Assembly: GCA_016293845.1 (NCBI GenBank) | Contig: JAEDDH010000026.1 | Location: 1 to 48,615 of the forward strand | Source of the DNA: Bacteroidales bacterium | GTDB lineage: Bacteria; Bacteroidota; Bacteroidia; Bacteroidales; UBA3824 | Direction: 5' to 3' | Length of the DNA stretch: 48,615 bases | Shown: one piece after another, positions 14,896 through 24,092 of the stretch | Layout: each line of letters begins with the position of its first letter | Position numbering within the stretch: the stretch's first letter is position 1 | Translations under genes and position numbers: made by a program | Notes under the pieces: generated by a model | What the model was told of the DNA's origin: nothing | The model's input: only the letters and a program-made list of their open reading frames with translations | Database searches by the model: none

Positions 14896-15696
14896 TTAGA
14901 AAGTAGAGCCGCCGTGAAGTTTGCGACGGATTTTTTCAGCTTGCCAATTGTGTACCGTCAGCCAACGACACATAGGAATATTGAGGCTTGTGTAGATATA
15001 AAGACCACCTTTGATACCTTCAAACGGTTTTTTTGTCATGCCGTTTTCAACAATTTGGCAACCATCGTTGATAAAGTTCATAAACATATAGTTAGCGTTG
15101 ATGCTAAGCATTCCCACGTTGAATCCTAATACGCCGCAAACCGAAAACTGGTTGATTTCGTCGCCAGTGAGTTTTTTGCCGTATTTTTGAGTGTTCCAGC
15201 TTGCTTTCTGTCCCTGCATTACCGAGATATTGTAATGGGCTCTTACACCGACGGTTATGTAGCTCATATTGCGGTAAATATCGTTCGGACCAAATTTGAG
15301 TAACAATGGCACCGATACCGCCATTGCACGAAACGACTCTTTCATATCGTACAGATTGTTGTCGCGGGTTTCGTATTTGGTGCGGCAGCCGTAGTTGGTA
15401 AATTCCAATCCAGTTTGAATACCCGACTTGTTGTTTTTAAAGTCAATGTTGTAAACAGCACCAATTTGGTAACCGGGGGTATAGTTAAAAGCACCAGCGC
15501 GTTTTTTGTACATATCGCCTTTGGCAGTGTGGAGCATAACGTTTTCGTTGGTGTTTTCGGGAGCGCTAAAACCGTGATTGAGGCCAATAATAATACCCCA
15601 GTAGCGGTATTCGCCTTTGCTGCCCTCTTCCATCTGCGCCGAGGCTGCAGCCACGCATCCAAGGCAGAATAGTAATATTAAAGTCAGATGTTTCAT
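14896..15696 (-). CDS. Outer-membrane beta-barrel protein
   Basis: The 266-residue protein starts with a signal peptide (MKHLTLILLFCLGCVAAASA, then Q). The mature part shows alternating amphipathic strands typical of an 8-10 strand outer-membrane barrel: RYWGIIIGLNHGF, PGYQIGAVYNIDF, GIQTGLEFTNYG, SVPLLLKFGP, YITVGVRAHYNI and FSVCGVLGFNVG. The SVPLLLKF strand and overall order are like PorT/OMP_b-brl_2 proteins of Bacteroidota, some of which serve in type IX secretion, but I cannot show that it is PorT. It ends in a basic tail (RRKLHGGSTF) rather than in a C-terminal aromatic residue motif. It lies 38 bases downstream of the kelch lipoprotein gene and is probably in the same transcript, which ends at the terminator 14836-14871. 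Confidence 0.75.
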   Translation of the reverse strand: MKHLTLILLFCLGCVAAASAQMEEGSKGEYRYWGIIIGLNHGFSAPENTNENVMLHTAKGDMYKKRAGAFNYTPGYQIGAVYNIDFKNNKSGIQTGLEFTNYGCRTKYETRDNNLYDMKESFRAMAVSVPLLLKFGPNDIYRNMSYITVGVRAHYNISVMQGQKASWNTQKYGKKLTGDEINQFSVCGVLGFNVGMLSINANYMFMNFINDGCQIVENGMTKKPFEGIKGGLYIYTSLNIPMCRWLTVHNWQAEKIRRKLHGGSTF

Positions 15697-15734
15697 CTTG
15701 TTATATTTTTTCGGTTTAATATTCAGTTAATTAA

Positions 15735-17414
15735 TTACGGTAAGTATTCCCAAACATCGTTGCGAACAGTATATCCACCATCGCCACCAATTTGTACGCC
15801 TTTGCCAAATGCTACGATACCGCGTTGTTGAGGTTCTGCACCTTTGTCAACAAGGTCGTCGACACGGAGGATTGAGAATCCTACAGCACCTTGACGGAGG
15901 ATGTTGCTGCAATCACGAATTTGACTCCAAGTGCCGTTGGCTAAATCATAAGCCCAAAAATCGTTGAGAAGGTTACCGTCTTTGTCAACACCTGTTCCAA
16001 CGTAGAATTTGCTATATGTGCCGCCTAAGTGATTGTATTCAAGATAGAATGCTGTAGCGTTTTTGCGAGCTTTAAATTCCTCAGGAGGAAGCGGCAATTG
16101 TTTACATTCAATTTCTGATGCTTTGTTGCTCTTTATTTCGTAGAATACTCTGCCAAAATTATCATCTGAGTCTTCGCCTGAGCCAACAATAACGGTGTTT
16201 TTATTAATTTTTACTGCAACTGACTGATGGAAACCAATAGCTGCCTTATCGCCAAGTACACCTTCTTTTGATACGCTACCAAAAGTTTTCCATGTGTAAA
16301 TGTGAGGTCCGTCGTCTTCGTTGGTTTCGGGGTTGGGGGTTAATTTGTCTTTTACAACATCGTAGTAGAATAATTTGGGTTCAACTGCTTCGATTGATGA
16401 CATTTCATCTTTAAACATACCCATACCAACAACATGTACTGTTTCGCCCGAAGGAGATTCTACGTTGAAAGCAATCATACCTGTGCGGGGATTGTCTAAC
16501 GGTTCTACATATTGGCGACCGTTGGGATGGTCGGCGTGGTAACCAAAGCGGTTGTTTTTGGTACTATAAATAAAGTTGAATTTAGTAGCTGTACCCGAAG
16601 CATCTTCACCACCAATAATGTACATCAAGGTGTCGTTTGTAGTTGTATTATAATACGTAAATGCTGCACCGTAGCAACGTTCTACAGGTGAAGAATAAGT
16701 GTGTGCATCAGATGGGTTAAATGTGCATTTCTGTTCCCAAGTGTCTTTTGTTACATCATAAACCCACATGTCTGAATAGCAGTCGGTTGTGCCGCGACCA
16801 CCGTAAAAATAAGTTGTTCCATTGTCGGTAGTGGCTGTAATAATGCCTTCGCGAGCGTGGAACAATCCCGGGACATCGTTTCTTTGATACCAAACGTCGC
16901 TTGGCATACTTGTTTTGTGGGTTAATACTTGGGGATTGTAGCAAGTGTCGCCATTTTGGTTAACAACAAACGAGCGGATATGTACATCGGTGTGGAATTG
17001 GAGTTTGTGTTGTTCGCCTTCAAAGGTTATTGAATCGTGATTGTTGTCTTTGTTCCAAGTCACTTCTTCAAATACCTCGCAATCTTTCTTTGTTATTGTG
17101 GGCATTTCATCGGTGTAAGAATACACATAACCGCATTGAACTATTCTAGATGTGTCGTATACATAAAACTTAGATTTAAGTCCGAGGTAAACGTCCAAAT
17201 CTTGAATATTTCTGTTGTTAAAGAAAAGTTCAAAGGTGTCTTTGGTTATAACATCGGTGCTTGCATTACCGTACATATATCCATTGAGCGAAGATACTAA
17301 GTTGGTTTTTTTGTCAATCTGTCTCTCAATTGTATACGGTTCGCCATCTTCTTTGATGCAGCCTGTAATTACTGCTATGGTCATCAAATATGGGATAAGG
17401 TGAGATGTTTTCAT
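15735..17414 (-). CDS. Kelch-repeat lipoprotein
   Basis: The 559-residue protein has a lipoprotein signal peptide with lipobox VITGC (Cys19) followed by IKEDGEP. From about residue 185 onward it contains kelch-type beta-propeller repeats: TTYFYGGRGTTDCYSDMWVY with D.W.QKC, LMYIIGGEDASG, GTYSKFYVGTGVDKDGN with NDFWAYDLANGTWSQI, and a last blade with RNDVWEYLP. Residues 20-180 form an unassigned beta-rich domain. Kelch propellers mediate protein or sugar binding, so a surface binding role is plausible. The promoter at 17481-17513 and the terminator of the previous operon just upstream show that this gene starts a new transcript with the barrel gene at 14896. Confidence 0.85.
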   Translation of the reverse strand: MKTSHLIPYLMTIAVITGCIKEDGEPYTIERQIDKKTNLVSSLNGYMYGNASTDVITKDTFELFFNNRNIQDLDVYLGLKSKFYVYDTSRIVQCGYVYSYTDEMPTITKKDCEVFEEVTWNKDNNHDSITFEGEQHKLQFHTDVHIRSFVVNQNGDTCYNPQVLTHKTSMPSDVWYQRNDVPGLFHAREGIITATTDNGTTYFYGGRGTTDCYSDMWVYDVTKDTWEQKCTFNPSDAHTYSSPVERCYGAAFTYYNTTTNDTLMYIIGGEDASGTATKFNFIYSTKNNRFGYHADHPNGRQYVEPLDNPRTGMIAFNVESPSGETVHVVGMGMFKDEMSSIEAVEPKLFYYDVVKDKLTPNPETNEDDGPHIYTWKTFGSVSKEGVLGDKAAIGFHQSVAVKINKNTVIVGSGEDSDDNFGRVFYEIKSNKASEIECKQLPLPPEEFKARKNATAFYLEYNHLGGTYSKFYVGTGVDKDGNLLNDFWAYDLANGTWSQIRDCSNILRQGAVGFSILRVDDLVDKGAEPQQRGIVAFGKGVQIGGDGGYTVRNDVWEYLP

Positions 17415-17480
17415 AGGTTTTAGTTATTATATATTATTTAATCTTTAATTCGCTATTGCCAAAATCGTTCCAATTCGTTG

Positions 17481-17513
17481 CAAAGGTAAGAAAAATCTAT
17501 TTTTTATTACAAT
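17481..17513 (-). promoter_or_regulatory. Promoter of the kelch lipoprotein gene
   Basis: On the minus strand ATTG (17510-17513), 21 bases, then TACCTTTG (17481-17488). The leader to the ATG at 17414 would be about 60 bases. Confidence 0.55.
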
Positions 17514-17531
17514 TTTTCTATAAGAAAACGC

Positions 17532-17562
17532 AAAAACCGCCGAAAATTTTTTTTCCGGCGGC
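17532..17562 (-). terminator. Terminator of the TPR-OmpA operon
   Basis: On the minus strand the stem GCCGCCG / CGGCGGT closes over a loop of A and T and is followed by TTTTTG. It lies about 35 bases after the stop at 17598 and just before the kelch promoter. Confidence 0.8.
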
Positions 17563-17597
17563 TGTTGAATAATTAAAATAACTATGGAGCACAAAAA

Positions 17598-19670
17598 TTA
17601 TTTGCTAATGATCTTAGCTTCTACGCGGCGGTTGTTCTGTCGTCCTTCTGGAGTCTTGTTGGTGTCGCGGGGCTGGCTCGGTCCGTAGCCTTTGGCAATA
17701 AGGTGCGATTTTTCTACGCCGATGCTTATCATGTAGTCTACAACGGCTTTGGCACGGTTGAGCGAAAGCTTGTTGTTGGCGGCTTTGCTACCCACATTGT
17801 CGGTGTGCCCCGAAATCTCGATTACGAGTTTGGGATAGAGTTTGAATACGTCAGCAAGACGGTTGAGCTCGCCGTACGATTCGGGACGGAGGGTTGATTT
17901 TCCAGTGTCGAAGAATACGTTGTTGAGCACAACTTTGCTTCCCGGGTCCATCGAGAGGAGACGGATATTCTTTGTGATTTCTTGATATTTGGTGGCGGCA
18001 GGAATGTTGAAGTTTTCGGAATGGAACATGTATCCTTCGCTGCTAACTGTCATAGCGTAGTTTTTGCCAGAAGGAAGCATTACTGTATATTTGCCGTCGC
18101 CTTCTATTGTGGTGATGGTTTCGATTACAGCGTTTGTTGCGTTGTCGGTGATTTCGATTTTTGCTTTGAGGAATTTGGTTGAATCCCAATCTGTTACAAC
18201 ACCTTTAACGATAGTCATACGCATAGTTTTGATTCCCACGGAGTCTTCGAGCGGAAGAGCGGGTTCTTTAGCAGCGTTAACAGCCACAAGCGGGGGCAAT
18301 GCAGGCAATTGACGTGCAGGTTTGTTGATAACCATAATGCGGTAGATGTCGAAGTTGCCTTGTCCGCCAGCGCGTTTAGATGCGTAGAAACCAATGCGGT
18401 CGTTGCCAGGAATAAGAGAGAAATATTGGTCGTCGTCGCCAGAGTTTACTTGTAGACCAAGGTTTACAGGTTCTTGCCAAGCTCCGTCGCGATACGAGCT
18501 TACCATAAGGTCGTATCCACCAACGCTTTTTTCGTTGTTAGATGCAAAATATAATAAGGTGTCGCCAGCGCCAAAGCAAGCCGAAACTTCGTTGTATTGC
18601 GAGTTGATGGGAGCTCCAAAATTTTGAGGTTTGCTCCATTTGCCTTTGGCGTTGCGTGTGCTGTAATAGAGGTCGAATCCGCCTTGGCTGTCTTTTTTGC
18701 GGTCGGATGCAAATACGCAACGTGTGCTATCGTTTGAGAATGCAAGAGCAATCTCTTTTGAGTTGTTTTTGTTGAATTTAACGTTTTTGCTCGGATGTTT
18801 CCATTTACCGTTTTGTTTGCGTTGGGTGCTGTAGAGCGAGCCGTTGCCTTTTTTGCCACGGTAAATAAACATTTCGGTGCCGGTAATGTCCATTGCACAG
18901 GTGGCATCGTTGCGTCTTTTGTTGATGGGTTTTGAAAGACGTTGACCATCGCTCCAAACGCCGTTGGTGGGCGACGAGGTGTAGATGTCTTCAAAAAACT
19001 CAAAGGTGAGCGAGTTGCGGCGGTTGCGGTGTCCTTCGTAGCGGCGTGATGTGAAATACAATAGCGAATCAACATTACCAAAAATAGGTGCATATTCGGC
19101 AAAAATGGTGTTGATTGTTCCATCCATTTTGCGGCTAATAGCACGAGGAGGCTCTTTGGTGAGTTTAATACCAGTTTCGCATTGAGTTTTGCGGAGAGCA
19201 ACATCCGGTGAGTATTTTTTTTGATTGCGAGGAGTCATTGTTTCGGTACACGACTCAAAGCTTGATAATGCCTTGTCGAACTGATTGTTGCGCTGTTGGG
19301 CAATTGCAAGATAGTATTCGCAATCTTGAGCTATAGAATTGCCATTAGAAGAAAAAACATAATCTAAATGTTTGAGAGCTTCCGCATTATGCGAAACCCA
19401 AATTTCGCTAACCCCAGTACGGTAAAGAAGAGCAGCGTTGTCTTCGTTGTATTCAAGAGCCAAGTTGTAGTAGTTGGCGGCAATTTTCATGTGTCCCGAT
19501 TCCATGTGGCGATAGTGACGGTTGCCAATGCGGACGTTTTTCCAAGCCTCTTTTGCGCCTTCGGGCGATGTCAAAAATTCGCTTTTAGAGATTTTTGGCT
19601 TAAATTGCGAAAATGCAGGCATTTGTATACCGAGCAATATGGCAGAGATGATTAACAGTAACTTTTTCAT
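17598..19670 (-). CDS. PorE-like TPR / PD40 propeller / carboxypeptidase-regulatory / OmpA protein
   Basis: The 690-residue protein (ATG at 19670; an in-frame ATG at 19679 is equally possible) has a signal peptide ending AFSQ. TPR-like helices follow in the first 170 residues (YYNLALEYNEDNAALLYRTG). Next come PD40 propeller blades at about 200-450 (SLLYFTSRRYEG, LLYFASNNEKSVGGYDLMVS, IGFYASKRAGGQGNFDIYRI), a carboxypeptidase-regulatory-like domain at about 490-565, and a C-terminal OmpA domain with intact GHTD and LSLNRAKAV. This domain order is that of PorE of Porphyromonas gingivalis, which anchors the type IX secretion machinery to peptidoglycan. Here no lipobox is seen, so anchoring would rely on the OmpA domain. 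It is 50 bases downstream of its paralogue at 19721. Confidence 0.85.
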   Translation of the reverse strand: MKKLLLIISAILLGIQMPAFSQFKPKISKSEFLTSPEGAKEAWKNVRIGNRHYRHMESGHMKIAANYYNLALEYNEDNAALLYRTGVSEIWVSHNAEALKHLDYVFSSNGNSIAQDCEYYLAIAQQRNNQFDKALSSFESCTETMTPRNQKKYSPDVALRKTQCETGIKLTKEPPRAISRKMDGTINTIFAEYAPIFGNVDSLLYFTSRRYEGHRNRRNSLTFEFFEDIYTSSPTNGVWSDGQRLSKPINKRRNDATCAMDITGTEMFIYRGKKGNGSLYSTQRKQNGKWKHPSKNVKFNKNNSKEIALAFSNDSTRCVFASDRKKDSQGGFDLYYSTRNAKGKWSKPQNFGAPINSQYNEVSACFGAGDTLLYFASNNEKSVGGYDLMVSSYRDGAWQEPVNLGLQVNSGDDDQYFSLIPGNDRIGFYASKRAGGQGNFDIYRIMVINKPARQLPALPPLVAVNAAKEPALPLEDSVGIKTMRMTIVKGVVTDWDSTKFLKAKIEITDNATNAVIETITTIEGDGKYTVMLPSGKNYAMTVSSEGYMFHSENFNIPAATKYQEITKNIRLLSMDPGSKVVLNNVFFDTGKSTLRPESYGELNRLADVFKLYPKLVIEISGHTDNVGSKAANNKLSLNRAKAVVDYMISIGVEKSHLIAKGYGPSQPRDTNKTPEGRQNNRRVEAKIISK

Positions 19671-19720
19671 GTTTTGCATCGTTATATTTGTTTTCTGTTT
19701 TGTTGTTCTAATTAATTTAT

Positions 19721-21712
19721 TTATAGGATTTTCATCTCAACGCGACGGTTGATTTTCCTGCCTTCTTCGGTAGCATTGTCGGCGGCGGGTTCCGAATCGC
19801 CTGCGCCACGTGCTGTAAGGCGCGATTTGTTGATTCCGTGTGCCGCAAGCCATTCGATTACCGAGTTGGCGCGTTTTTGAGAGAGAGTTTTGTTGTGTTC
19901 TTTTGAACCGCTACTGTCGGTATGTCCCGAAATTTCGAGTTTGATACTGGCGTTTTGATTCATAAGAGCAACAATTTGAGTTAGTTCGCTTTCTGATTCG
20001 GGCTTAATATCCCATTTGTCGGTGTCGAAAAATAGGTTGTTGAGCACGGTTTTGCTGCCTTCTTCAATTTTTTGAAGGTTGACGTTTATCTCTTTTTTAG
20101 AGAATGTGCTGTCGTTTTTGAGGTTGAAGTTTTCGGAATGAAACAAGAATCCATCGGCTTTGATCGACATACCATAATTAGGTCCTGCGGGCAACGAAAC
20201 TACGTAACGACTTGTTGCACTGTTGGTTGATGTGCTGTAAACAAGTTCATTTTTGTCGTTGTCGTAGATTTCTACCTCGGCGGCTATTGCGTTGCCCTTA
20301 GAGTCGGTAACAGAGCCAGTTACGAGGGTCATCTGCGTTACAATGGCGGGTTCTTCGTCTTTGGGTTTGTCGGCAATTACTGGTTGTTGAGTTTGGTTGT
20401 AAGTTACCATATAAATATCGGTATAACCCTTAGAATCAGAGCGTTCTGCCGAATAATAACCTGTTTTGCCGTCGGCTGAAAGCACATAGTAAACATTATC
20501 GGCAGGGGTGTTGATGGGGTAGCCGAGGTTTACGGGGTCGGTCCAAGTGCCATCGGATTTAAGTGTGGTTTTGAAAATATCGTATCCGCCCATGCTGTTG
20601 TGTCCTTTCGACGAAAAAAGCAAAGTCTTGCCGTCGGGAAGCATGTACACACCGTCTTCATCGTATTTTGTGTTGATGTTTGGGGGAAGTTTTACAGCGC
20701 GTCCCCAAGTTTTGCCGGTGCGTTTTGAAACGTAGATGTCGCCGTTGCTTTTGGCAGGGTCTTGGTTTCGTCCGCGGATAAAATAAATAGTGTTGCCGTC
20801 GTAAGAGAAACAAGCCGAGTTTTCAATCAGTTCTGAATTGATGGTGGCGGGCAGTTTTTCGGGTTTGGTCCAACCTTCTTTTTGGAGGTAACTGATGTAG
20901 AGGTCGCCCATGGTGTAGGTGAGAAGTGTAAGACCGTCGGCAGATAGAGCCACAGTGGCATCGTGAGCGTCGGTGTTGAGACTTTTTCCGGCGTTGATAG
21001 GCGCTTGCCATTGCCCGTTTTTTAAATACGAAATGTAGATGTCCTCGTTGTAAATGCCGTCTACCTTATCGGTATTGTTGTTTGACGAACCTTCGCGACG
21101 CGATGTAAACAACATCATACTACCATCGGCAGAGATAATCGGGCTGTAGTCTGGCCATTCAGAATTGATTGACGTAATGTTGGTGATGGTAACGTCAACT
21201 GGATTTTTTATCAACTGTCTACCAGTGTTGCATTGTTCCTTATATTGTCTAACGGTGGCTGTACCCACTTTAGCAAGCAATGCTTTGTTTTTAGAAAACT
21301 CGTTGAAATGCACCTCAGCCGAATCGAACATGAGGTTGAGCATTTCGGCACGGGCAAGGTAATAAGGAAGCATTGGAGCAAGGGTATGGTCGTGGCGATA
21401 TGCAGTCTGCAAATATTTGAGCGCAGATTCGCGATCGTTGCCCGAAAGTTGACACACGCCAATTCGGTAGTTGAGTTCGGGGTTTGCACTGTTGTATTTG
21501 TAGGCTTCGAGGTAGTAGGGTAGGGCATCGCTAAACATGGCGGAGTTGTTGGTATCGAAAAATTTGTTGCCGTTTTTTACAGCTTTCCAAGCCTCCGAAA
21601 AACCTTCAGGCTTGATTTTAAATTCAAATTGATCGATAGCCGCCACTTGACCCTGTGCTGCAACTACCTGTGCTGCAATTACTAATGCTAATATTGCAAA
21701 TGTTGTTTTCAT
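19721..21712 (-). CDS. PorE-like TPR / PD40 propeller / carboxypeptidase-regulatory / OmpA protein, second copy
   Basis: The 663-residue protein has a signal peptide (ending VVAAQ) and TPR-like repeats (residues 40-170: ALPYYLEAYKYNSANPELNYRIG). PD40 blades follow at about 180-430, among them DYSPIISADGSMMLFTSRRE and LFSSKGHNSMGGYDIF, then a regulatory-like beta sandwich at about 455-530 and a C-terminal OmpA domain with GHTDSSGSKEHNKTLSQKRA. The peptidoglycan-binding Asp and Arg are present. It shares the whole architecture with the downstream gene at 17598, so the two are tandem paralogues. Its ATG is only 2 bases after the stop of the TPR gene at 21715, indicating one operon. A role in outer-membrane anchoring, possibly for type IX secretion, is inferred from architecture. 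Confidence 0.87.
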   Translation of the reverse strand: MKTTFAILALVIAAQVVAAQGQVAAIDQFEFKIKPEGFSEAWKAVKNGNKFFDTNNSAMFSDALPYYLEAYKYNSANPELNYRIGVCQLSGNDRESALKYLQTAYRHDHTLAPMLPYYLARAEMLNLMFDSAEVHFNEFSKNKALLAKVGTATVRQYKEQCNTGRQLIKNPVDVTITNITSINSEWPDYSPIISADGSMMLFTSRREGSSNNNTDKVDGIYNEDIYISYLKNGQWQAPINAGKSLNTDAHDATVALSADGLTLLTYTMGDLYISYLQKEGWTKPEKLPATINSELIENSACFSYDGNTIYFIRGRNQDPAKSNGDIYVSKRTGKTWGRAVKLPPNINTKYDEDGVYMLPDGKTLLFSSKGHNSMGGYDIFKTTLKSDGTWTDPVNLGYPINTPADNVYYVLSADGKTGYYSAERSDSKGYTDIYMVTYNQTQQPVIADKPKDEEPAIVTQMTLVTGSVTDSKGNAIAAEVEIYDNDKNELVYSTSTNSATSRYVVSLPAGPNYGMSIKADGFLFHSENFNLKNDSTFSKKEINVNLQKIEEGSKTVLNNLFFDTDKWDIKPESESELTQIVALMNQNASIKLEISGHTDSSGSKEHNKTLSQKRANSVIEWLAAHGINKSRLTARGAGDSEPAADNATEEGRKINRRVEMKIL

Positions 21713-21714
21713 AT

Positions 21715-22737
21715 TTACAACTTGGGATTAAGAAAACTTTCGGCCTTTTTGCGGTCGCTGTCGGCATTCTTAGTTTCAAATAGCATTTCAGAGGCGTTTG
21801 CTCTATTGTTGTATGCAATATAGTTGCAGGGGTCTTTTTCGATAGCTTTGGTAAAATATTCTTTTGCCTTTTCAAACTGTTGCCGGTCGAAATACATATT
21901 GCCGTAGCTTATGTAAGCCGAAGGTTCGTCGGGGTATTTTTCGATAAGAGCGTCAAAATCGGCAGCAGCTTTGTCGTATTTTTTGTTTTTGGCTTGAAGC
22001 TGACCGCGAGTGTTGATGAGGTCGTAATCGTCGGGATTAATTTCGAGAGCGGCATTAATGTCGGCTATTGCAGCGTAGATATTGCCCGATTCGGCTTTTG
22101 CCTGAGCGCGAAAAACGTAGGCGTATGTGGCAGAATGGTCAATTTCGATGGCTGTATTGTAATCGTCGATGGCTGCTTTGTAATTGCTACGGAGATAATG
22201 TGCAGTGCCGCGATCGCAATAAGCTTTGGCTAAACGGTTGTTGACACTAACGGCAAAATTGTATTGCTTTTCGGCTTCGGCGTAATTTCCTGCAAGTAGG
22301 TAAACCATTCCGCGGAAATATGCTAATTCTGCATTGTCATAGCCAAGATTTTGAGCCTTGTCGATGTCTTGCAAAGCCTCTTTGAAATTGCGTAAACGGG
22401 CATTGCTAACCGAGCGTGCAAGGTAGTAACGGGGATTTTCGTTGAGCGAAACGGCTTGATCAAAATCGTTTTGAGCATCTCGGTTTTTGTTTTGGCTGAG
22501 TTCGGCAAGACCTCGGTTGTAGAGAGCCTGATAAAATTGTTGATTTGTTTGCAGAGCTTTGGTGTAGTTGTCGTTGGCTACTGCAAAATTTTTGTTGTTG
22601 TGGTCTTTGATGCCTTGATTGTAGGCGAGGGCGCTTTCTTGTCCTGCTACTACCACTAAAGTTTTGTCTTCGGATTGCGCAAAAACACACTGGGCTGAAA
22701 TTAATAGTGCCGCGCTGAGTAATGTTGTTTTATTCAT
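21715..22737 (-). CDS. Exported tetratricopeptide repeat protein
   Basis: The 340-residue protein starts at the ATG 22737 with a signal peptide (ending CVFAQ); the longer frame to 22854 runs through the promoter. The mature part is almost entirely TPR repeats, about seven to eight, with the A..G/Y....A pattern (for example YQALYNRGLAELSQNKNRDA, LAKAYCDRGTAHYLRSNYKA and SAYISYGNMYFDRQQFEKA). TPR arrays are scaffolds for protein complexes. It is the first gene of an operon with two PorE-like proteins, 2 bases before the next start, so it probably assembles with them in the periplasm. No enzymatic motif is seen. Confidence 0.88.
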   Translation of the reverse strand: MNKTTLLSAALLISAQCVFAQSEDKTLVVVAGQESALAYNQGIKDHNNKNFAVANDNYTKALQTNQQFYQALYNRGLAELSQNKNRDAQNDFDQAVSLNENPRYYLARSVSNARLRNFKEALQDIDKAQNLGYDNAELAYFRGMVYLLAGNYAEAEKQYNFAVSVNNRLAKAYCDRGTAHYLRSNYKAAIDDYNTAIEIDHSATYAYVFRAQAKAESGNIYAAIADINAALEINPDDYDLINTRGQLQAKNKKYDKAAADFDALIEKYPDEPSAYISYGNMYFDRQQFEKAKEYFTKAIEKDPCNYIAYNNRANASEMLFETKNADSDRKKAESFLNPKL

Positions 22738-22770
22738 AGTTTTGTAATTGTATTGTTGTCTGTATTTCTG

Positions 22771-22778
22771 CAAAGATA
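22771..22778 (-). promoter_or_regulatory. Likely -7 box of the TPR-OmpA operon
   Basis: TATCTTTG on the minus strand, 33 bases upstream of the ATG at 22737. I see no good TTTG box 19-21 bases further up, so the promoter may be weak or activator-dependent. Confidence 0.5.
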
Positions 22779-22831
22779 CAAAATTACAGAAAATAGGATA
22801 CACTCCAAATAAATAATTTGAAATTATGGTT

Positions 22832-22867
22832 AAAAAAAAGTAGAGACGCACCATGGCACGTCTCTAC
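22832..22867 (-). terminator. Terminator of dnaN formed by a large near-palindrome
   Basis: A perfect 9-bp stem GTAGAGACG / CGTCTCTAC (22840-22867) encloses a small internal mismatch and a central CCATGG. On the minus strand it is followed by eight T, 28 bases after the dnaN stop. The stem sequence looks like an interspersed palindromic repeat rather than a purpose-made terminator. Confidence 0.85.
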
Positions 22868-22894
22868 AATAAATATGAGTATGAAAGATGATGA

Positions 22895-24025
22895 TTAGTC
22901 GTTGATCATCATGGGCATAATGAGCATCAAAAGATCTTCTTGCTCTGATTCGTTTTCTAACGGGAAAACCAGGCATGCACGAGAAGGATCCGACATTGCT
23001 ACAACAACGTTTTCTGATTCGATAGCCTGAAGGATGTCGAACATAAATGCTGATTTAAAGCCGATTCCCATTTCTTCGCCGTCGTATTGAGCGTTGATGT
23101 GCTCGTAAGCCGAAATCGAAAAGTCGATATCTTGTGCCGAAACTGTTACTTGGCTTGAAGTGAGTTCTAATTTAATAAGGTTGCTTGCCTGATTTGCAAA
23201 CACCGAAACTCGTTTTAATGTGGTGGCAAGGTCGGCGCGGTTGATAGTGAGTTTGTTAGGATTATCTTTGGGGATAACCGATTCGTATTTGGGATACTGA
23301 CCTTCCAAAAGGCGGCAAATCATTTCGTAGTCGCTAAGAGTGAAATGAGCGTTTTTGTCGTCGAACTGCAATTTTATTTCGCCAGATTCTTTTGCAAGAA
23401 TGTTTTTAAGCATTGTTGCAGGTTTTTTGGGCAGGATAAACGCAGCTTCGCTTTCGGCGTTAACGTCTTTGCGTTTGTAGCGTACCAATTTGTGAGCGTC
23501 GGATGCTACAAATGTGGTTCCTTCGCCACTAAACTGCATAAAAATACCAGTCATAACGGGACGGAGATCGTCGTCGGAAGTGGCAAAGAGAGTTTTGTTG
23601 ATGCCTTTGAGCAATACTTCGCCGGGAATATTTACGGTAAGTGTCTGAGATTCGTCTAATTGCGGCATATTTGGATACTCGTCGGCGTTTTGTCCAACTA
23701 CTGAGTATTTGCCATTTTCTGAAAGGATGTCAACTCCCAAGGTTTCGAGGTTGATTTCAAAAATAAGGGGTTGTTCGGGAAACTCTTTGAGAATGTCGGT
23801 CAAACGTTTAGCCTCGATAGCAATTTTACCTTCGCCGTCAACATTGTCGAGGGTAATTTGTGTGCGCATAGTGGTTTCGATGTCGGAGGCAGTAACGGTA
23901 AGAATGTTTTCGTTTATTTCAAACAAGAAATTATCTAAAATGGGCAGCGTATTTTTGCTACTGATTACCCTATTGATTGATTGCAAGCGGGTAAGAAGTT
24001 CTGAACTTGATACTACGAATTTCAT
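22895..24025 (-). CDS. dnaN: DNA polymerase III beta subunit (sliding clamp)
   Basis: The 376-residue protein is the ring-shaped processivity factor that tethers polymerase III to DNA and docks MutS, ligase and other partners. The sequence spans the three clamp domains. The N-terminus MKFVVSSSELLTRLQSINRV, the segment NTLPILDNFLF, the inner YPKYESVIP motif, and the C-terminal LLMLIMPMMIND (the usual M-P-M-R/I end) are all family hallmarks. The length is normal. It is not next to dnaA or recF here, as is usual in Bacteroidota. It has its own promoter box (24050-24057) and a strong terminator at 22832-22867, so it is probably monocistronic. Confidence 0.96.
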   Translation of the reverse strand: MKFVVSSSELLTRLQSINRVISSKNTLPILDNFLFEINENILTVTASDIETTMRTQITLDNVDGEGKIAIEAKRLTDILKEFPEQPLIFEINLETLGVDILSENGKYSVVGQNADEYPNMPQLDESQTLTVNIPGEVLLKGINKTLFATSDDDLRPVMTGIFMQFSGEGTTFVASDAHKLVRYKRKDVNAESEAAFILPKKPATMLKNILAKESGEIKLQFDDKNAHFTLSDYEMICRLLEGQYPKYESVIPKDNPNKLTINRADLATTLKRVSVFANQASNLIKLELTSSQVTVSAQDIDFSISAYEHINAQYDGEEMGIGFKSAFMFDILQAIESENVVVAMSDPSRACLVFPLENESEQEDLLMLIMPMMIND

Positions 24026-24049
24026 GTTGTGTGTTTTTTAATGTTTATG

Positions 24050-24057
24050 CAAATGTA
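24050..24057 (-). promoter_or_regulatory. Likely -7 box of dnaN
   Basis: TACATTTG on the minus strand, 24 bases upstream of the dnaN ATG. A loosely matching ATTG lies 18 bases further up (24076-24079). Confidence 0.55.
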
Positions 24058-24092
24058 CGAATGTTTTTACAATTCCAATATTAATTTTTAGG

